From assembly GCA_937911935.1 (NCBI GenBank), contig CALDQH010000100.1:1-6954 (forward strand): a stretch of DNA of 6,954 bases, written 5' to 3'. Made by a program: the position numbers and the translations under genes. Under the pieces are notes generated by a model. The model saw only the letters and a list, made by a program, of their open reading frames with translations, was not told the origin of the DNA and ran no database searches. Positions 1-4,853 of the stretch are shown here, in pieces. Source of the stretch: an uncultured Bacteroidales bacterium. Lineage in GTDB: Bacteria > Bacteroidota > Bacteroidia > Bacteroidales > Paludibacteraceae. Every line of letters begins with the position of its first letter. Position 1 is the stretch's first letter.

Positions 1-423
1 CAAACGCAAACCTGGAGTGGTTTTACGGGTATCCAACACTTGGGTTTTGAGTCCTTCTAAACACTTAGCATATTTGCGGGTAACCGTAGCCACACCACTC
101 ATGCGTTGCATGATGTTAAGCATAAGGCGTTCGGTTTGCAAAAGCGATAAAACCTTGCCTTCTACTTCGAAAGCCACATCACCTGGTTTAACCTCTGCGC
201 CGTCGTTAATAAATACATTGATTTTCAACTCGGGGTCGAAGGCATGAAAAATACGTTTTGCTACCTCAACACCTGCCAAAACACCTGTATCTTTGATAAT
301 AAGGCGAGACTTACCCACTGCGGTTGCAGGAATACAAGATAAAGAGGTATGATCACCATCGCCAATATCTTCTGCAAACCAATACTTAATTAAATCGTCC
401 AATTGATCATTCAATGACTTCAT
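1..423 (-). CDS. nadC: Quinolinate phosphoribosyltransferase (decarboxylating), 5' part, truncated by window edge
   Basis: Cytoplasmic enzyme that converts quinolinate and PRPP into nicotinate mononucleotide, CO2 and pyrophosphate, the entry to NAD by de novo synthesis. I translated the minus strand from base 423: 141 codons stay open to base 1, so the C-terminal half (family length is about 280 residues) lies outside the window. Visible marks are the N-terminal 'AEDIGDGDHTS' (about residues 17-27), 'TERLMLNIMQRMSGVAT' (97-113), the conserved core of the N-terminal domain, and 'LDTRKTTPGLR' (130-140), the family signature with the phosphate- and substrate-binding Arg and Lys. The ATG at 423 is chosen because it gives the usual family N-terminus and the frame has a stop just upstream (439-441). 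It overlaps the last 17 bases of the DUF4783 gene in another frame, so the two are probably co-transcribed and translationally coupled. No Shine-Dalgarno site is evident, as is normal in Bacteroidota. Confidence 0.96.
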   Translation of the reverse strand, partial: MKSLNDQLDDLIKYWFAEDIGDGDHTSLSCIPATAVGKSRLIIKDTGVLAGVEVAKRIFHAFDPELKINVFINDGAEVKPGDVAFEVEGKVLSLLQTERLMLNIMQRMSGVATVTRKYAKCLEGLKTQVLDTRKTTPGLRL

Positions 424-811
424 CGATTCTAAATTGTCTTATTAAATTATTATCACCCTCGGCACGTTCCAAGGCATATATTCTAAATCTTTTTTGGCTA
501 ACCGATACTGCCGTCATGATGTAAAATCCGGCATTCGATTTTTTCCCACTGTGCATAATCACGCAATTTTTAATGGGGTTCTCGCCTAAAAACTGACTCA
601 ACACATCCACCACTTGCGCCGACGAACAAACCACACTAACGCCCATCACAGAAATTTCCGTTTGGTCAGAAAAGCACATCTCAATCTGGCTTGCGGCATT
701 GGAAATCATAGCACTTTGCAATTGCTCGCCCAACGACTTTGCACTCAAGGCAGGACTAACACTGCCCATCAAGCACCCCAAAGCTACAATCCATTTGTTA
801 CGTGATTTCAT
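407..811 (-). CDS. DUF4783 family small exported protein
   Basis: A 134-residue protein that I assign to DUF4783, a family essentially confined to Bacteroidota and often found beside nadC and rlmH; its function is not known. Residues 1-24 look like a Sec signal peptide: basic start (MKSRNK), hydrophobic stretch (WIVALGCLMGSV) and a likely signal peptidase I site after 'ALSA'. The mature part of about 110 residues has alternating polar and hydrophobic segments suggesting a small alpha+beta fold; members are described as NTF2-like, which I infer here rather than see. There are no obvious catalytic motifs. 'GKKSNAGFYIMTAV' (about 88-101) and 'FRIYAL' (108-113) resemble strand segments. The gene is first in a minus-strand unit with nadC, overlapping it by 17 bp. 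The envelope location and the linkage to a cytoplasmic NAD enzyme have no evident functional connection; the linkage may be historical. Confidence 0.85.
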   Translation of the reverse strand: MKSRNKWIVALGCLMGSVSPALSAKSLGEQLQSAMISNAASQIEMCFSDQTEISVMGVSVVCSSAQVVDVLSQFLGENPIKNCVIMHSGKKSNAGFYIMTAVSVSQKRFRIYALERAEGDNNLIRQFRIDEVIE

Positions 812-815
812 GCAA

Positions 816-847
816 TTTGATTTTTTGTCGAAATATTACGACCTTTG
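816..847 (+). promoter_or_regulatory. Probable promoter of rlmH
   Basis: TTTG at 816-819, then 20 bases, then GACCTTTG at 840-847. The geometry equals the Bacteroidota -33/-7 pattern, and the -7 octamer differs from TAnnTTTG only at its first base. Transcription would begin near 854, leaving a leader of about 50 nt before the rlmH ATG. This supports the ATG at 905 over the in-frame ATG at 845, which would fall at or before the transcript start. Two dyads (827-842 and 843-859) lie on this promoter. Confidence 0.55.
827..842. repeat. Imperfect 16-bp palindrome inside the rlmH promoter
   Basis: GTCGAAATATTACGAC is identical to its own reverse complement at 14 of 16 positions (GTCG arms around AATATT). 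It lies in the -33/-7 spacer of the predicted rlmH promoter and runs into the first two bases of the -7 octamer. The position suits a repressor site, but the short arms and AT-rich centre mean chance is possible. Confidence 0.35.
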
Positions 848-859
848 CACCATGCAAAG
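843..859. repeat. Perfect 7-bp inverted repeat overlapping the rlmH -7 element
   Basis: CTTTGCA (843-849), spacer CCA, TGCAAAG (853-859). It starts within the -7 element of the predicted rlmH promoter and covers the expected transcription start. It directly abuts the palindrome at 827-842. A further TGCAAA half-site lies at 870-875. On the opposite strand it falls in the predicted DUF4783-nadC leader, where it could form a hairpin instead. Operator or RNA structure cannot be told apart from sequence alone. Confidence 0.45.
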
Positions 860-865
860 CGTGGA

Positions 866-879
866 AGGATGCAAATCCT
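866..879. repeat. Small hairpin AGGAT-GCAA-ATCCT in the divergent leader region
   Basis: A perfect 5-bp stem with a 4-nt loop. In the predicted rlmH transcript it ends 25 nt before the start codon, so it is not expected to block the start directly. In the opposite transcript it would be near the 5' end of the DUF4783-nadC leader. There is no U-tract after it on either strand, so it is not an intrinsic terminator. Confidence 0.3.
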
Positions 880-887
880 ATCCTCTA

Positions 888-895
888 CAAAGATA
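888..895 (-). promoter_or_regulatory. Probable -7 element for DUF4783-nadC transcription
   Basis: On the minus strand this reads TATCTTTG, a full match to the Bacteroidota -7 consensus TAnnTTTG. About 20 bases upstream the sequence reads GTG (915-917) rather than the preferred TTG, so the -33 match is partial. It would start transcription near base 881 and give a leader of about 70 nt that includes both small hairpins at 843-859 and 866-879. It lies just before the rlmH start, so the two divergent transcripts would overlap. The assignment rests on consensus only. Confidence 0.45.
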
Positions 896-904
896 AAGAT
901 TTTT

Positions 905-1378
905 ATGAGAATTACACTGCTTGTAGTAGGAAAAACAACCGACAACAATATTAACCTACTAATAAACAACTATTTAGAACGATTAAAATTTTATACCGAC
1001 TTTAGTATCCAGGTTATTCCAGAACTAAAGAACGCCAAAAATTTACGTTTCGAAGAACAAAAGGAGAAAGAAGGCGAACTCATCTTAAAACAAGTAGAAG
1101 ATGCCGACGAAGTTATCTTATTGGACGAAAAAGGAAAGGAATATACCTCGGTAGAATTTTCTGAGCAGGTAAACAAACGCGCCATCGCCGGAAAACGCAA
1201 GGTTTATTTTGTAGTAGGAGGTCCTTATGGTTTTTCGCAAAAAGTATATAACAGAGCCAACAGTTTAATTTCGTTTTCGAAGATGACTTTTTCTCACCAA
1301 ATGATTCGACTCTTTTTTGTCGAACAACTTTATCGCGCCATGACCATCATCAAGGGCGAGCCATATCATCATCAATAG
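905..1378 (+). CDS. rlmH: 23S rRNA (pseudouridine-1915-N3)-methyltransferase RlmH
   Basis: SPOUT-class methyltransferase that uses S-adenosylmethionine to methylate N3 of pseudouridine 1915 in helix 69 of 23S rRNA, acting as a homodimer on the assembled 70S ribosome. The 157-residue product matches the family's usual 155-160. Visible marks: N-terminal strand 'MRITLLVVGKT' (1-11), 'VILLDEKGKEYTS' (about 70-82), the SAM-binding knot segment 'VYFVVGGPYGFS' (about 104-115), and the C-terminal signature 'YRAMTIIKGEPYHH' ending one residue before the stop. The ATG at 905 gives the standard N-terminus; the in-frame ATG at 845 would add 20 unconserved residues and sits on the predicted promoter. It is transcribed alone, divergent from DUF4783-nadC. 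Its last 29 bases overlap the end of nadD on the other strand, and that overlap encodes the conserved GEPYHH tail. Confidence 0.97.
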   Translation: MRITLLVVGKTTDNNINLLINNYLERLKFYTDFSIQVIPELKNAKNLRFEEQKEKEGELILKQVEDADEVILLDEKGKEYTSVEFSEQVNKRAIAGKRKVYFVVGGPYGFSQKVYNRANSLISFSKMTFSHQMIRLFFVEQLYRAMTIIKGEPYHHQ

Positions 1379-1946
1379 ACTGATTGACAAAAACTTTTGC
1401 AACAGCATCGGGCAAAAGATCCGACACATCCATGCCTGCATCGGTAAGTTGACGCACTTGTGTAGATGAAACATCGTGCAAGGGGACATCCTGCAACAAA
1501 CACATGGTAGGATAACGTTTGATTATCTCGGTAATATCCACTCCTGGTCGAGGATAAACCATAATATCTACTCGTTCTAAAATTTCTTCGGCATTTTTCC
1601 AAGCCGAAAAGCCCAACACATTGTCCGCACCCATAATCAACGAGAAGCGAAGGTTTGGAAACTTATCGGACAAAAAACGAAGGGTATCGATGGTATAGGA
1701 AGGTTGAGGCAAAAAGAATTCTGCATTACAAGCCATAATGCCAGGAATATCTTCTACAGCCATTTGGACCCAATTAAAGCGCTCCTCGTTTGGGTACAAC
1801 GTTTGGTTAATTTTAAACGGATTTTGAGGAGAGACCACCATCCAGACTTCATCCACTTCGGTATGTTGCAATATCCAATGCGCCAGCGACACATGACCTT
1901 TGTGCACCGGATTGAACGAACCGAAATACAAACCTACTTTTTGCAC
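1350..1946 (-). CDS. nadD: Nicotinate-nucleotide adenylyltransferase
   Basis: Cytoplasmic enzyme that joins nicotinate mononucleotide and ATP to give deamido-NAD and pyrophosphate, two steps from NAD. With a GTG start at 1946 the product has 198 residues, the family's usual size. Motifs, numbered from this start: 'GSFNPVHKGH' (9-18), the nucleotidyltransferase GxFxPxHxGH signature with catalytic His15 and His18; 'PQNPFK' (40-45); 'PSYTIDTL' (82-89); 'MGADN' (105-109); and 'SSTQVR' (160-165), the ISSTxxR phosphate-binding motif. An in-frame ATG at 2024 would add 26 residues and overlap gmk by 65 bp, with no family-like sequence in the addition; the GTG leaves a 13-bp gap after the gmk stop and places 'QKVGLYFGSF' at the N-terminus. 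Last gene of a yicC-gmk-nadD unit. Its final nine codons, stop included, lie opposite the rlmH tail. Confidence 0.93.
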   Translation of the reverse strand: MQKVGLYFGSFNPVHKGHVSLAHWILQHTEVDEVWMVVSPQNPFKINQTLYPNEERFNWVQMAVEDIPGIMACNAEFFLPQPSYTIDTLRFLSDKFPNLRFSLIMGADNVLGFSAWKNAEEILERVDIMVYPRPGVDITEIIKRYPTMCLLQDVPLHDVSSTQVRQLTDAGMDVSDLLPDAVAKVFVNQSIDDDMARP

Positions 1947-1959
1947 CGAGTCATCTACC

Positions 1960-2532
1960 TTAGCGGGACAAAAATGCTTGGACGATAGTTTTGGTTTCTT
2001 GTATGGCCTTTTCCAAATCTTCATTGACTATGATGTAATCGTATTGGGAAGCAAACGACATTTCGTAAGTGGCTTTTTGCAAGCGTTGTTCGATAACCTC
2101 GGGCGTATCGGTGCCACGTCCTTGCAAACGACGACGCAACTCCTCTACACTGGGAGGCTGAATAAACAAGGTTAACGCCTGACTGCCGTACATTTTTTTA
2201 ATATTCAAACCGCCTTTTACATCCACATCAAAAACCGTGGCTTTGCCTTTGGTGGCAATGCGCTCAATTTCGGATTTTAGCGTGCCGTAAAAACGGTTTT
2301 CATATACTTCTTCGAATTCAACAAAAGCATCTTCGGCTATTTTTTGTTTAAATTCATCGGGCGATAAAAAATAATACTCTACTCCGTTTTGTTCTGCTCC
2401 ACGAGGCGCACGCGATGTGGCAGATATAGAAAATTCCATATCCAACCCATCTGCCAACAAACGGTTGATGATGGTACTTTTACCCGAGCCCGATGGCGCC
2501 GAAAAGATAATCAGTTTTGGATTATAAGACAT
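1960..2532 (-). CDS. gmk: Guanylate kinase
   Basis: Cytoplasmic enzyme that phosphorylates GMP to GDP with ATP, needed for GTP and dGTP supply and for recycling. The 190-residue length is typical. Visible: the Walker A loop 'SAPSGSGKST' (11-20, catalytic Lys18); the GMP-binding segment 'SISATSRAPRGAEQNGVEYYF' (35-55) with Ser37, Arg41 and Tyr53; 'FVEFEEVYENRFYGT' (70-84), containing GMP-contacting acidic residues and Tyr82; 'VFDVDVKGG' (100-108), equivalent to the Walker B strand; and the Arg-rich lid 'RRRLQGRGTDTPEVIEQRL' (133-151). The ATG at 2532 lies inside the yicC 3' end (11-bp overlap), implying translational coupling. nadD follows 13 bp after the stop with the GTG start. Confidence 0.97.
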   Translation of the reverse strand: MSYNPKLIIFSAPSGSGKSTIINRLLADGLDMEFSISATSRAPRGAEQNGVEYYFLSPDEFKQKIAEDAFVEFEEVYENRFYGTLKSEIERIATKGKATVFDVDVKGGLNIKKMYGSQALTLFIQPPSVEELRRRLQGRGTDTPEVIEQRLQKATYEMSFASQYDYIIVNEDLEKAIQETKTIVQAFLSR

Positions 2533-3397
2533 TGAGTACTTGTTCTTTAATTTGTTCTAACTCGTCTTTCATTTTTACCACAATGATTTGCAACTCGCTG
2601 TGGTTAGCTTTGGAACCAAGTGTATTGATTTCGCGCCCCATTTCTTGGGCAATAAAACCCAACTTTTTGCCTGCCATGGATTCTTTTTCCATGGTTTCTA
2701 CAAAATAGTTTAGGTGATTGTTTAAGCGTTGTTTTTCTTCGCTGACATCTAATTTTTCGATGTAAAAAATCAATTCTTGTTCCAAACGATTGGCATCGTA
2801 CGTAATTTTATCGTCCAACGCACGTAGGTTTTCTTCTAAACGAGCACGAATTTTATCGATGCGAGCCGTTTCGTATTGAGACACTTGTGCCAACAAGGCT
2901 CTGATGTTGTCTATTTTTTGCATAAAAAAGGCTTGCAAACCTTTGCCCTCTTGAGTACGAAAAGCCGAAAATGCTTCGACAGCTTGATCAATAACTTTCG
3001 CTGCTTCTGTCCACTCCTCGTCGCTTAATTCTTTTTGCTCATTTTTGAGCACATCGGGCATACGCAAAAGCACCGAATACCAATCGGCAGGCTCCGCAAT
3101 ACCGGTTTGTTCCGAAATTTGTTTGATTTGTTGGTAATAGGCAGTTAGAATTTCGGGGTTAATGCGAGGAGTTTGCTCGCTATCAAGCGATTCCATTTGC
3201 AACGAAAAATCTACTTTACCACGACCAATTTGCGCAGCCAAACTGCTTCGAATTTCCAACTCCTTGCTACGGTAATAACCACAAATTCGGGTATTTAAAT
3301 CTAACTGTTTGCTATTAAGTGACTTTACCTCAATGGTTATTTTCTTGTTTTGCACCTCTGCCACAGCCTTGCCGTAGCCCGTCATCGATTGAATCAT
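2522..3397 (-). CDS. YicC/YloC family endoribonuclease
   Basis: A 291-residue member of the YicC/YloC family. Enterobacterial YicC and Bacillus YloC have been described as endoribonucleases; the role in Bacteroidota is not established, so activity is inferred. Family marks: the N-terminal 'MTGYGK' (5-10) and 'EVKSLNSKQLDLNTR' (23-37); a long, charged helical middle (about 115-215) that probably forms coiled coil; 'DVSEEKQRLNNH' (217-228), the D-[VI]-[ST]-E-E-x-x-R-L-x-x-H motif; and the C-terminal domain (DUF1732) with 'GFIAQEMGREINTLGSKANHSEL' split as 247-258 and 259-269. All conserved charged positions that I know in the family appear present, so the protein looks intact. First gene of the minus-strand unit with gmk and nadD, and divergent from tsaB. 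The yicC-gmk pairing is widespread in bacteria. Confidence 0.94.
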   Translation of the reverse strand: MIQSMTGYGKAVAEVQNKKITIEVKSLNSKQLDLNTRICGYYRSKELEIRSSLAAQIGRGKVDFSLQMESLDSEQTPRINPEILTAYYQQIKQISEQTGIAEPADWYSVLLRMPDVLKNEQKELSDEEWTEAAKVIDQAVEAFSAFRTQEGKGLQAFFMQKIDNIRALLAQVSQYETARIDKIRARLEENLRALDDKITYDANRLEQELIFYIEKLDVSEEKQRLNNHLNYFVETMEKESMAGKKLGFIAQEMGREINTLGSKANHSELQIIVVKMKDELEQIKEQVLNVL

Positions 3398-3424
3398 AAA
3401 AACAAATAAAATGATTTGAATATG

Positions 3425-3432
3425 CGAAGATA
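3425..3432 (-). promoter_or_regulatory. Candidate -7 element for the yicC-gmk-nadD unit
   Basis: The minus strand reads TATCTTCG, one base away from TAnnTTTG, and lies 27 bases before the yicC start. No TTG is found at the expected distance upstream, so the match is weak. It is the best candidate I could find between yicC and tsaB on this strand. Confidence 0.3.
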
Positions 3433-3442
3433 ATATTTTTTT

Positions 3443-3466
3443 GACGAACCGACTAATCGACGAATC
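3443..3466. repeat. Three imperfect tandem 8-bp units between yicC and tsaB
   Basis: The units are GACGAACC, GACTAATC and GACGAATC, each sharing GAC-n-AA-n-C. They lie upstream of the predicted tsaB promoter (3486-3516) and upstream of the candidate yicC -7 element, so they could be binding sites for a regulator serving either side. They may also be chance or slippage in a short noncoding stretch. Confidence 0.35.
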
Positions 3467-3485
3467 GTTTTTTATCTACTAAAAA

Positions 3486-3516
3486 TTGTGTGTTACTAAG
3501 AATTTGCGTAATTTTG
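3486..3516 (+). promoter_or_regulatory. Predicted promoter of the tsaB-DUF4290-murA operon
   Basis: TTG at 3486-3488, 20 bases, then TAATTTTG at 3509-3516, a full match to the Bacteroidota -33/-7 pattern. Transcription would start about 7 bases further on, leaving a leader of roughly 10 nt before the ATG at 3534. An in-frame ATG at 3486 lies in the promoter itself and so cannot be the tsaB start if this is correct. Confidence 0.65.
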
Positions 3517-3533
3517 TACCACTATCCAACATT

Positions 3534-4226
3534 ATGGCAAAAATCTTACTCATCGATACTTCGACAGAGGTATGTTTGGTGGCGCTTTCTGAAAACAATC
3601 AGGTTATTGCTTCGCGCATAGACACCAACGGACAAAACCACAGCAAACTCATCGGAACTTTTGTACAAGAAGTGCTACAAGAGGCAGCCTTTACTGCGCA
3701 TCAATTAGATGCAGTAGCCTTGAGTGCTGGTCCTGGCTCTTATACGGGACTACGCATCGGCACTTCGTTTGTTAAGGGTCTGTGTTTTGGGGCTAATATC
3801 AAGGTCATCACCCTGCCTACCTTGCAGGTTTTAGCACAAGAAGCCCTGCTGCAAAACACAAACATCGAAAGCAACGCCCACTTATGCCCCATGATAGACG
3901 CGCGTCGCATGGAGGTTTACACAGCTGTTTACAACAGCTCTTTGCAAGAGGTAACTGCGGCATGGCCCGAAATTGTCAGCGAGACATCGTTTCAAACCTA
4001 TTTAAATCAGCCCACTTACTTTTTTGGCAATGGATCAGACAAATGCCAAAGCACCCTAACGCATGCTAATGCACATTTTATGAAGGGCATACAACCCTCG
4101 GCAAAAGCCATGATGCTATTGGCAGAGCAAGCCTTTGAGCATAAGCAATTTGCCGACACCGCTTATTTTGAACCTTTTTACTTAAAAGAGTTTATGGCTA
4201 CCCTGCCAAAGAACAAAATCTTTTAA
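3534..4226 (+). CDS. tsaB: tRNA t6A synthesis complex subunit TsaB
   Basis: Inactive ASKHA-fold paralogue of TsaD that dimerises with it and, with TsaE and TsaC, makes N6-threonylcarbamoyladenosine at position 37 of ANN-decoding tRNAs in the cytoplasm. The product is 230 residues, typical for TsaB and much shorter than TsaD (about 340). Visible: 'ILLIDTSTE' (4-12, phosphate-loop-like strand of the ASKHA fold), 'NHSKLI' (35-40), the signature 'SAGPGSYTGLRIG' (64-76), 'MIDARRMEVY' (120-129), and the C-terminal 'FEPFYLKEF' (212-220). The absence of the paired metal-binding His residues of TsaD supports TsaB. The ATG at 3534 is preferred over one 48 bases upstream because the longer start falls in the promoter and adds unconserved residues. 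First gene of an operon; DUF4290 begins 9 bp after its stop. Confidence 0.95.
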   Translation: MAKILLIDTSTEVCLVALSENNQVIASRIDTNGQNHSKLIGTFVQEVLQEAAFTAHQLDAVALSAGPGSYTGLRIGTSFVKGLCFGANIKVITLPTLQVLAQEALLQNTNIESNAHLCPMIDARRMEVYTAVYNSSLQEVTAAWPEIVSETSFQTYLNQPTYFFGNGSDKCQSTLTHANAHFMKGIQPSAKAMMLLAEQAFEHKQFADTAYFEPFYLKEFMATLPKNKIF

Positions 4227-4235
4227 TAATCGACT

Positions 4236-4844
4236 ATGGAATACTATACCACCAAAAACAAACTTATACTTACCGAATACGGTCGCAACATTCAGCAAAT
4301 GGTCGAATATGCCATGACCATACAAGACCGCGACGAACGTACCCGCTGTGTTAAAACCATCATCAACATCATGGGTAATTTGTTTCCGCACTTGCGCGAT
4401 GTAAACGACTTTAAGCATAAGTTATGGGATCATTTAGCCATGATGTCTAACTATCAATTAGACATCGACTACCCTTACGAAGTGGTTAAACCATCGGATT
4501 TACAAAGCAAACCCGACAAAATTCCGTACCCCAATCGCAATATCAAAGATAGACATTACGGCAATAACCTACCCAAATTTGTACATGCCGCTTGCCATTT
4601 AGACAATCCCGATCACGAGGAAAAATTAATCAGCATCTTGGCTAACCAAATGAAAAAGTACTTTGTTACTTGGAACAAAGACTCGGTAGAAGACCAAAAA
4701 ATCTTTGACGACATTACAGCCATGACCAACGGCAAATTCAACCTAAACCAACAAAGCGTAAAACTAAAAGAGTCCAAGGAGTTTGTAGCACCAACTGGCA
4801 AAAAGAAACAAAATTGGAACGGCTATAAAAACAATAAAAAATAG
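4236..4844 (+). CDS. DUF4290 family protein of unknown function
   Basis: A 202-residue soluble protein that I recognise as DUF4290, a Bacteroidota family usually placed directly before murA; no function is known to me. No signal peptide or membrane segment is seen. The conserved N-terminal part runs through 'KLILTEYGRNIQQMVEYAMTI' in pieces (9-19 and 20-29), 'IMGNLFPHLRDV' (45-56), 'HKLWDHLAMMSNYQLDIDYPYE' (61-71 and 72-82), a Pro-rich linker around 86-100, and 'MKKYFVTWNKDSVEDQKIF' (139-157). It looks mainly helical. The last 25 residues are rich in Lys, Asn and Gln ('GKKKQNWNGYKNNKK'), a flexible basic tail that could contact nucleic acid or ribosomes; this is inference. It is 9 bp after tsaB and 9 bp before murA, so it is almost certainly co-expressed with both, which suggests a link to translation quality or to cell-wall growth, without deciding between them. 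Confidence 0.9.
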   Translation: MEYYTTKNKLILTEYGRNIQQMVEYAMTIQDRDERTRCVKTIINIMGNLFPHLRDVNDFKHKLWDHLAMMSNYQLDIDYPYEVVKPSDLQSKPDKIPYPNRNIKDRHYGNNLPKFVHAACHLDNPDHEEKLISILANQMKKYFVTWNKDSVEDQKIFDDITAMTNGKFNLNQQSVKLKESKEFVAPTGKKKQNWNGYKNNKK

Positions 4845-4853
4845 GCAGTACGT

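Noticed and set aside
773..784. Possible lipobox (ALGC) in the DUF4783 signal peptide
   Set aside because: The -3 residue is Ala rather than Leu-like, the hydrophobic stretch before Cys13 would be very short, and a better signal peptidase I site follows at ALSA (residues 21-24).
614..805. Plus-strand open frame opposite the DUF4783 gene
   Set aside because: Composition is that of an antisense frame, there is no family similarity, and the minus-strand gene explains the region fully.
845..904. In-frame upstream ATG that would extend RlmH by 20 residues
   Set aside because: The extension has no family similarity and begins inside the predicted -7 element, so it would not be on the mRNA; the ATG at 905 gives the canonical N-terminus.
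1372..1387. Short inverted repeat TCAAT / ATTGA at the rlmH stop as a terminator
   Set aside because: Only five weak pairs with a six-base loop and no T-tract; it lies within coding sequence of nadD.
1265..1602. Alternative minus-strand frames around the nadD 3' end
   Set aside because: They compete with the nadD frame, which carries all the family motifs.
3486..3533. In-frame upstream ATG that would extend TsaB by 16 residues
   Set aside because: It coincides with the -33 element of the predicted promoter, and the canonical 'AKILLIDTST' start follows the ATG at 3534.
4182..4418. Minus-strand open frame opposite the start of DUF4290
   Set aside because: Shadow of a recognised gene; no promoter, no recognisable domain.
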